Source: Acholoe squamosa
Taxonomy: Eukaryota; Annelida; Polychaeta; Phyllodocida; Polynoidae
Direction: 5' to 3'
Assembly (NCBI GenBank): GCA_949317995.1
Contig: OX439039.1
Location: 78,226,002 to 78,290,001, forward strand
Length of the DNA: 64,000 bases
How positions within the stretch are numbered: position 1 is the first letter of the stretch; each line of letters begins with the position of its first letter. This document shows, piece by piece, positions 37,801 to 51,100 of the stretch. The notes below the pieces were generated by a model. That model searched no databases, was not told where the DNA came from, and was given only the letters and a program-made list of their open reading frames with translations. Position numbers and translations under genes: made by a program.

Positions 37801-40800
37801 TTTTGGCCTTTGATTGTCCAGCAGCCAACTTGTATCTACAATAGCGCATGATGGAGGGATTATTGCCTTGATTGTTCTTTTCTATATCTACAATATTGAT
37901 TGAAATCTGTATCACAAACCATCCAAATCAAGAAATGGCACCAAGGTAATTTTGTTATCAGACTGATATAGATTTTGATTGTGTTAGGATAGTAAGCATA
38001 AATAAACATACCGATCAACAAAGTCTCTGAAGTGCATGCGCACTGGGAAGCCAACTTTCCTGATTTTGGCAAGTTCCAGAACACCATTGTATTGTAGTTG
38101 ACGCTCTACCAGACTCGACTTGAAGGTTGCTGGTACTTGGTTGTCATTAGGCTTTATACACCTACAAAGCAAGATTTAACCCCTTTCAAATAAAAATTGA
38201 TGCACAAACAGTCAAAGGTCACTAACACAGCAATCCTTTCTTGGCAACTGTCCCCATGGTTTCATTGCAAAAATTGTTAATTGAATTATGTCAGAAGAAA
38301 GCTAAAACTGCCAATTGGTTTATCATCATGTTAACAGTCCATTAGAGTGAGAGGGAGATTTCCTCAACAACAAGTTTGTAAAATTACTATGAGCCAATTT
38401 AATTAAAGAATACAAACCTAACAAAATATGAATTTGATGACTGCAGCTTTTTCATCATCTCTTTGAGGGAAGTCTGCAAAAATAGTATCATGGAATGAAG
38501 TATTTATGAATAATACTCCAAAAAGACTCACAGTAGTTCTTTGGAAGCAAGCTATGTTGAAAGATTACCTCTTTGACAGTCATTATAGTTTTCATAAAGA
38601 GTGTACATAAAGACTTTTATCATTCAACTCCAAAGAATATGATGATCACTAGAGAGAGAAGCTATTTTGACTGAACCTGTACTCTCAACGTGAAAGACAA
38701 ATACAAGGACCTACCCTGAAATACTGGGACATTGTTGCCTTGCCCCTCATGGAGGCTCCAATGTTGTCTTTACTCAACTTCCGTCTGAAATAAATCATAT
38801 CCCTTAGGTCTGGGCACTTCAACTGGTAATTTCATCACATTTCAGAGAATGCCCATTACTGGTGTTGCACCCTGTGTGTTAGGATATTGAAATTATCAAC
38901 TAGACTGATTATTATTGTTCGAAAGATGTTTAAGGCAAAGGTATAAACAAGAAGTTATTGCAGTGATATATGGACTCAGGGTGAAAGATATATACAAGAG
39001 GTTTTCTCAGCAAACCTTGTATTAAGTATTAATTTTCAGACCAACAGTGTGAGTTATAGCTCATATTATACAGAAGTCAGATTTGGCTTGTAGGTACAAT
39101 TTATATGTAATATAAAATGATCATCAATACCAATGCATGAGAGGTAAATAAGTGATGGATTGTATTGAGAAGGGTGAGCTTAAGGAAGAAAACCAAGGAG
39201 ATGGTACCTGTTTCTGAGGTTCATAAGGGCCTGCCTTGAGATTGTGTCCCTCGGTCCCTGACCTAATGTCTGGATACGCCCTTTGGGCCTGCGTTGTGAA
39301 CCGTGTCGTATTGTACTGTGTGTTCTGTAAGGAAAGGTAGATATCTTATTTCAGAGCACAGATCAGGTGAGATGAGAAAAATCATTTGGATAGCAATCGC
39401 TGTAACATGAGAAATAACACCACAGTATTTCTCAATCATGCTATCTACCTAAGTCTTACCTTGAAATCTGTCCATCAGGTCCAGGCTCAGCATTAAAGAG
39501 GTCATTAATGAACTCGTTCTCACTGTTCAACATGCACTCCTTCACATTAGGGCTGAATGTGTCACGGTTCTTAGGAAGGAACTCCATAGCATTGTATACC
39601 ACCTAGACAAAGATGAAAAATAAATCATATTTATAGCTAATGTATACTGTTCAGAACTTGTAATCATTGAAATAACTAAAATATGATTATGTGTATCCAA
39701 TAGCACAGTTATCTTGATAAGTGATTGTATAAAAACAAAACATATTTATAGTCCTATGCAATCCATTACTTTTTACATTGCCTGAACCATTCACCTCATG
39801 AATATTAAATAGGTCTATCTTAATTCTCTGTACAAGTAAAATCATACTTTTGTACAGAAGCCTGGGTACCTGGACTCTAAACTGATTAATGAGCTTTCTG
39901 CTCTTAGTATGAAGAAAAATTAAGAACAGGATAGATGGTCTTTTACATCAGCATTAATTGAAATACAAAGCTAGAGTGTAGTAAATTGGGCTAATAAATG
40001 ATATCATTAAAATCCTAATGCTCACATCGTCTGCATAGTGCCTGATGCAAAAGCAGTCATCCTCTCCTGGTATTGTGCGGTAAGCGTTGGAGTTCCCAAA
40101 GTAGTCGCTCCACTTGCTGATCAGTGTCTGATGTGTGGCTTTAGGGAACTTTGACTCCTCATCAAGTAACTCCAATAAACCTGTAGGCCTCTGTAAACAA
40201 CAACCAAATTCTTTATTAGAGGAAGAGCTTGACAGTGAGAAAATGGATGTGTCTTTCCATCAATGCCAAAATACAAAGGTGTCTTTGGAATTACACGATC
40301 TAAAGATTTGTATAAATAGGTTGGGTTCTACTTTTTAGAACTTTAGTCTCGTAACTATTTAGTCATCTTTATTGTCCATCTTTAATGAGAATGTAAGAGA
40401 AGCTAGTCTATTTTCATGCGATCTCAATGAACTTCTTTTTATCCAAATTTATTTGGTCTTCTATTTTTTAACCCAAATGGGTCAAGGAGTTCAGTTGACA
40501 TTGATTGTGTATTAAAGTGATTAATGTCTCTACTGGCTAGAGAAGTAGGTTAAGTACAATCAAAGACACCCATGTAATAAATCAAAAACTTACATCCAGA
40601 AACATGTTAAGGATTTGGGTGTTGTCCGGAAAGTTAATCTGCGTCCAATCAATACCCTCCTGTGCATACTGTTCTTGTTCCTTGGCAAAGATGGACTGGT
40701 TGAAATGGTTCTGGAGCTGTTCATTGGCAATGTTTATACAGAACTGTTCAAACCCATTCTCTGTATCAAAGTTCTCGAATCCTGCAAAGTCTAGAATACC

Positions 40801-42064
40801 GATCTTCTGGGCATGGTGAAGGCTGAAACATATTTATTAACAGCTTTCATCAGGATGCTCAAGAATTAATGCCTATGACCTGGTTACATATGCATATTAC
40901 GGACCTAAAGCAATTTGAAACATATCCATCCAGGTAATTAAAGTCATGCAATCATATATTACATATAGGTAGTTCAATCATCATGCTTAGGGAGTGATCA
41001 CATCTTAACAACTCGGCGGGGGAGTTGGTGGGTTTGTGTGCGAAAGCGCGGAAAAAGAAATTGAACCCTCTTGAGGGAATAATCAGGTTTGCCCCCTCAT
41101 GCATGAATGTGCCCTTTTTGACCTACAGTAACGTAAAAACAGGTGATATTATTTTGACCCCCCATTAGAGGGGTCCAAAAAATTCTGACCCCCTCAAACC
41201 CACCAGCCCCCCTCCCATGTTGTTAAAAAATGATCACTCCCTTAGGCCTAACCGTGTGCGGTTGGGTTCTGCGGTTTGCAACTTCAAAGCATACTGAGGC
41301 ATAATCAACTCTCACTGACACATGCCACAGGCTAAGCACACTATTTCCTATTTTAAACTATGAATATAATGAATGTGCTTGGTAAAAAGTTATAACAGGT
41401 GTACTCACTCTCTTGGGTCTGCAGCCTCCAAACTCATGTTGACCTGTCTCACAATCCAGCCAAACAAACGCACATACAGCATCTTAGCCAGGGCATCTCT
41501 GACATCACGCGCTTGGTCGACAGACTTCAGTGCTACCACATTCTCACCTAGAAATCACAGTTAAAAGGGTGACATTAGCTGTCTTTTTTTTAGAAGAGCC
41601 TATTTATAAGGAAATAATCAAGGTATGCAATGAAATACCATTGCCAAAGGGAATAATGTCATCTTCACTTTTGGAAATATCAAGGTAAGTTCAAGAACTA
41701 GCAGTTTCCCTTTAATTTTGCATAGAATTTTACCCACTACTGAATCAAGTGTGATCAAAAATCATGTTAAATTTATTTGAAATGTTAACTGTTAATTACA
41801 ATAATTGCAGGTAGAGATTCAGACTGCCTTTCTATATGGTCAAAATAAAAATTACAAGCTGCCTACATGACTTACCATTAACAGTGCTGGTGGTGCTGAC
41901 AAAGGCTGTGGTAAGTGTCTCTACATCCACCTGCAGGAGGTCACTCACTGCAACATTAGATAAAGTATTAGTGGTCAAAAACTGTTTACACCCCTAATAT
42001 TACCTACTTGTAAAAAGGATATAGTTTTAACAGTTTTGCTGTTCTTACATTTGGTAAAAGGGTT

Positions 42065-42123
<59 letters not shown>

Positions 42124-45100
42124 AAGTATATGTTTTCCCTTTCTCCTTCAAAAGGTGTCCCTTTCTCAAAAGGAGAAAATAAATTTAGCTATAATTTGAC
42201 CTATGCATGTAATCATAGGTGAGGAAAAGAGAAAGAAACTTACCTATCCTCAGTGGGTATTCATCCCCGACTACAGCACCCTCTGTAGTCTCATCTATGG
42301 TACTCGCATCCTTGAAGTCTATGTTGGTAATATGCAGCACAGCTGCCAGACAGGTGTAGATTGTTGTTAAGTCCTGAAGATAAATCAACATTGAAAATGA
42401 AAAAAATGTGATATCAACTGTTATTATTAGTTGGTATTTATTGAGATCTATCGAAGCAACAATGGATTTAATCCAAATTGCTTTAGAATACCCTACTGGC
42501 CTTGCTATCATTCAACGTTGACGTGTCTAATAATACATGTGTATCAGCATGGTAAATGGTATGTTCGAGAGGGCATGCATATGTGTGTATGTGTTACTGT
42601 GTTGATTCACATATGCACATACTTTTTCTTATTCATTTCTGGGCTTGATGCTGTACATGTACACTCAGCTCTTACTTTTCCTGGGTCCCATCCATTTTCT
42701 TGCTTCACATTCATGAAACATGCTATGTGGCTACTGGATCAGATGCCAAAATGCTACACCTTATCCATTCACTATCACTGGGCAAATGGCCAATTTGGTA
42801 CACTAACTACACAGCCAAAAGGAAAATATTCTATTCCAAAGTAGCAAATTAAATTAATTCATATAGCTGACAAAAATAATTTGTTTGGCAAGAAAATATC
42901 CTTGAAAAAAGTAATTTTGTTAGCCTTGTCATGCGAATGCTATTCAATTCTGTATGCTTCTCCCAAAAACCTGAGCCCCCGCCCACTTCCAGCAATCCTC
43001 TGTAAGGTGAACATTTCATATACTCTATTAGTCGAAATTGCAAAACTTTGATTTTGAAATATATGAGCTCAACTTACATCCTCTATAAATCCCAGTTTGT
43101 CGAGGATGGTCTCTATCTCCTTGAACATCATTTTGCAATGTTTTACGTGTTTGTCATCTGTGAAGGCACGCTTTCCACCACATGTTAGGATCCTGAGGAG
43201 AAAGAACACATTAGACATTACTCAAGCATTTTTGGCACTTTAGGAAAATATTCAGAATGCTACTCAATATTCTATAGAAAAAAAGCATTGATATTTCAAG
43301 TTGGAGGGGGGTGGACTGTGATCTTGGTGCGTTTAGACATGTCCTCCTGAATATTTTGCAAAGCAATGTCCCGAAGCAGTAGATCAAGACAGAGAGGTGC
43401 TGATTAAAAAGTGGCTCAATGAAAACATCCCAATGCCTCAACCTATGATGTATAGAATCATTGAAACATTGTAGGTAGCAGTGGTTTCAGGTGGCAGTAC
43501 GGTGGTACTCATATGTACAAGGAATCCCTTTGAAAATAACGCCAGATCTTTGGCAACTTTGGGGCATATTATTACAGCTCTAACAGAGCATTTGCCAATG
43601 CTGCATCCCTGCATCCTTATGCCAAATACTACCACCAGAGTCTCAAAAACACCATCACATCCATCTCTAAACTTACTTGTGGTCAGTGGCATTTTCTAAG
43701 TAGTTGGCTGTGAGTTTGTCCTTCGGCATACCAGCAAACAGATAGTAGAACATGTGGAAGTTCCTGTCTGATGTCGACTGGTGGACCACACGAGACTTCT
43801 CCAGCAGGTAGTCAATGATCTGGGCTGTGGGGGTGAATGGTTTTAGAATTAGGATTTTCTTTTATTGAGAATTTGTGTTCTTCATTTAAATGAAATCAAA
43901 ATTGATTAAAAGGGTTACTGATTAAATAGGTTATATAAGAGACTTAAATCGGTTGATGGCCAATATCTCTACATCATTGCCAGTGTCAATGATTGAAATG
44001 CAATCGCTCTGTAGCGTGATTAATAAGATAGGTCATGTTCATAGATTTTCAGATCTGTTGATATGGCTTACATTTCTACATCATTCCAGTGTCAATGATT
44101 GAAATGCAATAGCTCTGTAGCGTGATTAATAAGATAGGTCATGTTAATAGATTTTCAGATCTGTTGATATGGCTTACATTTCTACATCATTCCAGTGTCA
44201 ATATATTATTTCAATTCAGGAACACCTTCATTTTAACAATGCTTCCTTCTAAATGTATAGAAGTAGGAATGGTGCATTATTTCAGCCCTGACACAAGGAT
44301 GCCGTGCAAAATCGGCACTTATCAGCTTATGTATATTACATATTATAATCATCTGGTAAGGTAGCCATCAGGTTTTTTGCTCTGTTTATGTAAAATATGA
44401 AAACTATCAGACAAAGAAATATTAGCAGCGCTAGGGAAACTTTCACACACAGTTAGCTGATTAGGACAAAGGGGGGATTTATATGGGCATTTAAAATATT
44501 GATTGTTTGCTATTTTACTTTTGTTCATTTTTGTACTTCCTTGTATCACTGTACTATAGATGAGCAGTTGAGTTACTGCCCATCTATAGCTATAACAAAA
44601 TACTATAGTTTTAGGCCAACTTATATTGGGACTAGCTTGAATTGAAGATCACCTGGTATGTACATACAAAGCCAAAATGTATGAAGAATACTATATTATG
44701 AATATGGTCTACTAAAATGTAAGCATTGATAATATACGGATGTAAAATGGAACACGCTGTAGTGTAAGCTATACGGAAATTATTGACTAATGATATAGCC
44801 TGTCCCAAAAAGTAAATATGGTTATTACAGATCTTGATCATACTGATACATATATCATTTTCTCTCTGAGGGTCTGGTCGAGAGCCCAAATTTCTCAATA
44901 CAGGGGGACCACATGTGGGCAGATGAGGGGATAGGGCCCTCCCTGCGGGGTTTTTAGTACTGTGTTTGGCCACTTGGGGAGCTACATCAGCCATAAATGT
45001 GAAAAATAGGCCAAAAATTACTATTATGTACTTTTTTACATAGAAAAAGATGGTTCTCTCAAAAATGCCCTATTTTCTGGCACTTCCTGTCTATTTGGAA

Positions 45101-48100
45101 TGTAAATGGAACGTTTTGAATCCAAAAAGAGGCTAAAATAGGTTTTTTTTGGGTAAATGTGTTACCATGGCAACCAAAATAAATGTTCCAAATAGAAAAA
45201 AAATAATGTCAATTGATAGAATGATTCATCATGATTCATATGCTGAAAAAAGCATATACCATTTCTAGATCCAAAACTGTGCCCAAAAGTATGAAAATGT
45301 TTGGTCATTTTTGATTGATTATTTAAATCATTATGCTAATTAAATGCCAAATTCAATGCAAACAATGAATAATACAGCTTATTGCCTATATTAATACAGT
45401 TATGTCATTCCATTTTTGTGAAGCAATATCTCCAAGACCAAAAGGGTGATACCTCATTTTAAAGCTGATAACTTCAATTTTAAATGTCACATTTCACATC
45501 GGAGGACCCTTTCCCCTCATCTGTCCACACGTTTGTCATTTTGTGATGTGAGAAATAAAAATCTTTGAAAACTCAAACTCAAGACCGACAAGGGACAGAC
45601 TAGATATTTATTGGGGAGGCCAGTCTTCGCCCCCCGCTTCCCAGAGCTCAAGAAAGATGTGGCTTGGACCATGGATAGGAATATTGGACCACGGAGAGGA
45701 GTAGCAACTCCTATTCGTGGTCCTTGCCACATTTTTCTTGTTGGTAAGCACTACTCTGCATCGGATGTTACTACTTCCTACCTTGAGGTCCTTACCACAA
45801 ATTTATAGATGAAAACTGGGATAAGTTGCCTTTGGGCCGCAGAGCTATTATGTGAACAATAAATCTGTTACACCCAAAATCACTGTCTCTCTTTTCATTT
45901 AAGTTAGACATTTGACTCACCACTATTGTGAAGGTATGTTGTGAGCTTTACACCTACCTGTGACAAGATGGCCGCTAGGCGTGAAGGACAGCTCGATGAG
46001 TTTACCAAACCGACTCGAGTTTTTGTTGAACAGCGTCTGTGCATTGCCAAATGCCTCCAACAGTGGATTCACCTATAGATCCAGATATAGATATAGATAA
46101 AAATTTAATTCTCCCTAATGTGTGATTTAATGACTGATTTCATATTGCAATGGTTTGTTTTCTTTCTTTTGTCCCAGCATGAAACTTCTAAGATGAAATA
46201 TATAGTAATGCCAGGAAGTTACTAACATTGAACTCCTATCCAGGATTCATAAAAATCGACGAAATCAGCAAGGGAAGACAACCACATATTTGTGATTTCT
46301 TTGAGCTATGATAGCTAAAATCAACAATTGTAGTGCATAATGTGCACAATACTTATTACTCTATCAAATATTCTTTAGGGCTTGATATGTTATAAAAATG
46401 TGTCTGACCGTTCAAGCAAAACAATATCTGTCACTTCTGAAGTCTGAAGTCTTTGTAATGAAATGGGTATTTTAGAGACAGTGAGAAAATAAACTACATA
46501 TATCATATTATCATGTACACTTTTATTATGCCATAAATTGTAACATATGATTGTATTAATGCATGAAAATATGAGGCAATAATACAGCGTCCACGGTCCA
46601 CTGAACACCAGCTATGTGAATACATATAAGTTAAAAGACCAAAGCAACCGGTCCCATGGTCCACTGACCATGAACAATAGTGTATATAAATGTCTAAAGT
46701 CACTGCAACCAACCATCACGGGCTGCTGAGCACTGCAGACCGCCGTCACAGGCAGCTGAGCACCAAAGACTAACAATAGGCTATAGAGGCTACGGTGTTG
46801 TGAACTTCGGACAGTTCTCAAGCCGCCCCACGGCCTCCCAGCTCAAATATGGAAGCAGTTATGTAATGACCGGTCCAAAACAGATACAATGAGTTTAATC
46901 TGGGCACTTAACTCCCATTATTAAGTTAGGCAACTGAGAGTGTTTCAACCTCCGAGTGCGCCACAGACAAACTGGCGCAAGTTACGTGCACAAGCAGTGA
47001 GGTGTGGAACGCTGACATGTTCCCCTCTGTGCATGCGCAATTTCAAAGCTCTAGCTACATAAACGACCGAGATACGGGCATCTGAAGATGCGGTACCGAG
47101 CTGGACAATGGGGGCGCTGGGAGGCTCATGGGGGCATTCTATGTATCCCCATGGACATGAAAGACTCAGCACTAATGGACAAAGGCACTAGCAGATCTAT
47201 GCCACTGGCTCCAGCTAGTCTGGAAGAGCAAGCCATGGGTTGGCTACTTATACCCAGCTTTCAGCCTCCAGAAGGCAGTATCCAGAGAACCATCTCAGCA
47301 GCAACATCTCCAGTCCAGCTCTCCTGCAAGCCTGCTATGCATCTGCCACAAATACACTCTGTTGGGTTAGACTATGCCAGACAGGCATAGGACTACACCC
47401 CACTTGTGGCCAGAGGCTATCTTCTACCATCCATCCACCAGAGGGTAAAGTTACACATTTATATTATCTTTCTAGCAGCAGGCCATGAGCTAGGTTGTGG
47501 GAACCCACCTAGAACTATATTGGACAGTGTATCATTATTATTACACAGTGGAGTGGAACACTATTTTATACCCATATCATATTTGCTGTGTGTGGAAATT
47601 ACCTGTATATTAGCATTTGTATTATTGATACATAAATACTGCCTAAGCTTGAATAAACCAGTGATAACTGGAATGCACTAATAAGAGGTTGATATGCTTA
47701 CTCACTATAGCCACTAGTCATATGATTTTTCTCATATGACAACTTGATCATACACATACTCTGGTATGACATTATTCCTCATATGACAACTTTCAAGATC
47801 ATGCACAATTACTAGTATGACAATATCTCATCTAGAGAACAAACTTCTGAGTTTTCAAAGGACTGGTATCTACTATATGCACATTTTTGTCCTCAAACTG
47901 TTCCCAAAGAGGAAGTTCAAGTGTCTGCCATTGTGTAGTGGCCAAGTAATGGCCGAGTTAGATGTCATTGAGTAGTAGGGGCGTGATAAGAGCTGGCAAT
48001 CACAGACTGCTGCTATTGTAAATTGCCTGAGGGGCAAGACTTTTTTAGCTGGTGTGAGCCATCTACTGTTACCATCAGGATTTCTTTTGAATGTGATGTA

Positions 48101-51100
48101 TGGTAATCTACTACATTCTGACCCTGTGAATTCTACACAGTCATATATAATCTACTTTTGCACTATTTCTGCTGGTCTTTTGATATGTGGTACAGGTCCA
48201 CACAGTCCTTTTTTTACTTTAGCAAATTGATACCATAGTGTTTAATACATCGCTGACTGTCGCTCTATAAAGGCATGACATCTCAACTGAGCAGATATTC
48301 CTGTTAAAGGGTTGAGACGATTAAGGATACAACAAAATTGAAGGAAAATATTAACTATATGATTATCATTTAAGCCTTGTGTGGAAAGGGCAACAGAATC
48401 CGTACAGACAGAATGTCCACAATAAAAACATGTCCAGTATCCATTTCCAACGATAAAACCACTTTTGTCATCCATTTCCGATGAGAAATATCAAACCTGG
48501 ATAAAAAAAAGTGGTTTTATCGTCAGAAGAAAAACGATAAAAGCAGTTTAATCATTTGGGGAAAAACACTGGATTTGGTCGTCCCGAATTCGGACACTCC
48601 ATGGACAAAAAAAAGAGACAAAACCCAATCTGCTCACTAGCACGAAATTACTGCAGAAAGAATGGGGAAATCTCCGTGTGGTTGATGATTTTATTTTTTT
48701 TAAGATTAACTTACCATGACGATCCTGTCATGCATGTAGCCCATGTCTGATTTAGAGATGTGTGTGAAGTGTTTGATCATGTTCTTTGTGGATTCTGTTT
48801 TCCCTGATCCAGACTCCCCACTCACCAGGATCACCTACAATGGTGAAAATGTGAGGAAAATGAAGTAAGAATGGTTTATCAATTTTGGTCTATTCTGAGC
48901 CTATTTTGAAGCCCAGTGCAATAAAATCAAAACAGAAACTTCAAAGGCTACACTGATTTTTCAACAATTTTAGAAGAATGCATTTACCATTATTTTCAAA
49001 GAAATTCCCCTAGATATCACTGCATCAAAAATGTATAGGTGAATTACTGTACATTCTTAGTGGTTGCTTTACAGATTCAACAATAATCGATTAAAGTGTG
49101 TACGTCTATCTTACATACGGCGAACGATTCTTTTTTCATTAGCACAGACTTGTGCTGCTAAAGAGAAGTTAGGTTTCAGCAAATAAAGGTACATGTACTG
49201 TGCAAAATAATTCTTGAGTCTATCAGGGATCTCTGTATAACTAAACAGTTGTAGGTATTGCTATTTCGAGATGCACCTTAATATCGAGACAACTATATTA
49301 TCGAAGCAATAACTAGTCGGTTCGAGTAGGTTTCAGAATCACTTTATTACAGTTCTTGTTACAGGAAGACTGCGAACACGTTTCAACCTTTCATATGCCT
49401 ATAGTCTATACCCCAAAGGAGGTAAAGCTCTCATTATAACATTCATTAGGCCGTTCTAGGGACAAGACCAGTCTACCAGCCAGGTAGCTCTATGAGTCCC
49501 CAGATTGTAGGAGGACGGCGGAATATATACCTCTCATCATGGTTCATTAGTTCCGCACTGAGCGCCCTCTGGTCCACCCTCTACGTCACACCGCCCGAGA
49601 CCACCTGTGGTGCCCTCTTACGAGTAAGATAGAAGACGCTCCCGAAGAGCGCCTATCCTACTACGATACGGTACATAGTAATAGTCTCAAATATATCCCG
49701 GCCTCGATGCATAGCAAATGCAATTCCCTACACAGTGAACAACCATAATGATATTGTGGGGAACTAGTGTAGTTTAGGCATCTGTCTGAAAATCACGCCG
49801 GATCTCTGGCAACTTTATTTTTTTTACAGTGTGCAAATCATTGTGTCTTTTTAATCTTTTATGATCTTGATTAAGCTTTATCCATACCTGGTCCATCTGG
49901 GTCTCACGGAGTGTGTGGAAGGCTTTATCTGCTATCCAGAAGATGTGCGGCTCGTTGTCATGCCTCGCCTTAACGTTGGTGTACTTCTCATGGTACTGGA
50001 AACAAAATAGAACTTTTTATTCAGTATAAAGTCTACCAAAAGAGGGCATCATGAAAATAGGGTGGTCTTTTGCTTTAAAGCATAGTATTGTTGTGCTGGG
50101 ATTGATCAGACACCTCAGAGGTATGTCTAGAAAATCTGAAAGCAGTTACTTTTCATTTTGTTATGTTTCAATTGTCCGTGTCGGATCCAGGATTTTGAAA
50201 AGGAAGGGGCCACTTTTTTAACCTCTATTTTAGCTTAATTGGAGGATTACAAGAGGCAAATGAACTCTTAACTACATGCATATTACCATTAAGCTTTACT
50301 GCTTTGAATCATGGTGAAAGAACAAACCTCTTCTGTGTACTGTCCTGTCTCTTGATAGGGGTTGAATGATATCAGAATGTTACTGATGTAAGTCTGAAAG
50401 AAGAAGAATTACGTATTAAAACATATTACACAGAAAGAAAATGATCGAAGAATTTCTTAATTTCACAGAGAACTTTGTCGGTACACTGATAATAAAACCT
50501 ATAGTCAGAACTGACTATACCAGCATATTTTGACCACCATAGTCAGATGACTATATATTAGTCACATATTAGTCATTGAAATAGTCATTCTGACTATGTG
50601 TAGAGCTCACAGATTGATAATGTCACAGGTTTCTGTGCACAAATACAAAGAGCACAAGTTTGCCGGATGCTGAGAGGAGACAGTGACACATCAGGACATC
50701 GATAATCAGTCTTCCTCATCCATTGGTACTGATCATGTCTGACAATTAAAGGATAGGTAAGTCATCTATGTATCAAAATATTGTGTGATTATTCTAGAGT
50801 TTCAAGAGTTTTTTTTTCAGTTCCAACTGGGCATCATTGAGAAGGCATTCAACAGCCATCTTGGATGGATATTGGTCATGCTGACTATACACATTAGTTA
50901 CAGTGACTAAGTATTTGATGCTAAGCATCAAGGCATGACTATATGTTGATTATATGACCAAGTTAAGTTAGTAACCAGTGACTATAGCAAGTATAGTCGT
51001 GAGAGACACATTCACTTGACCATAGAAACGTAGTCCGTACTGACTAACAATTCCAGACCTATTTTTATCAGTGTATGTATGCAAGAGTACACAACACATT

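Noticed and set aside
41409-41547. Apparent out-of-frame junction in the motor domain
   Set aside because: Moving the donor two bases (AGAGA|GTGAGT) restores phase 2 and the conserved [10 protein letters not shown] motif downstream, so there is no frameshift.
46800-47680. Cluster of overlapping 70-100 residue ORFs in a chitin synthase intron
   Set aside because: The frames shift, there are no shared motifs and no splice pattern. It is probably a decayed repeat.
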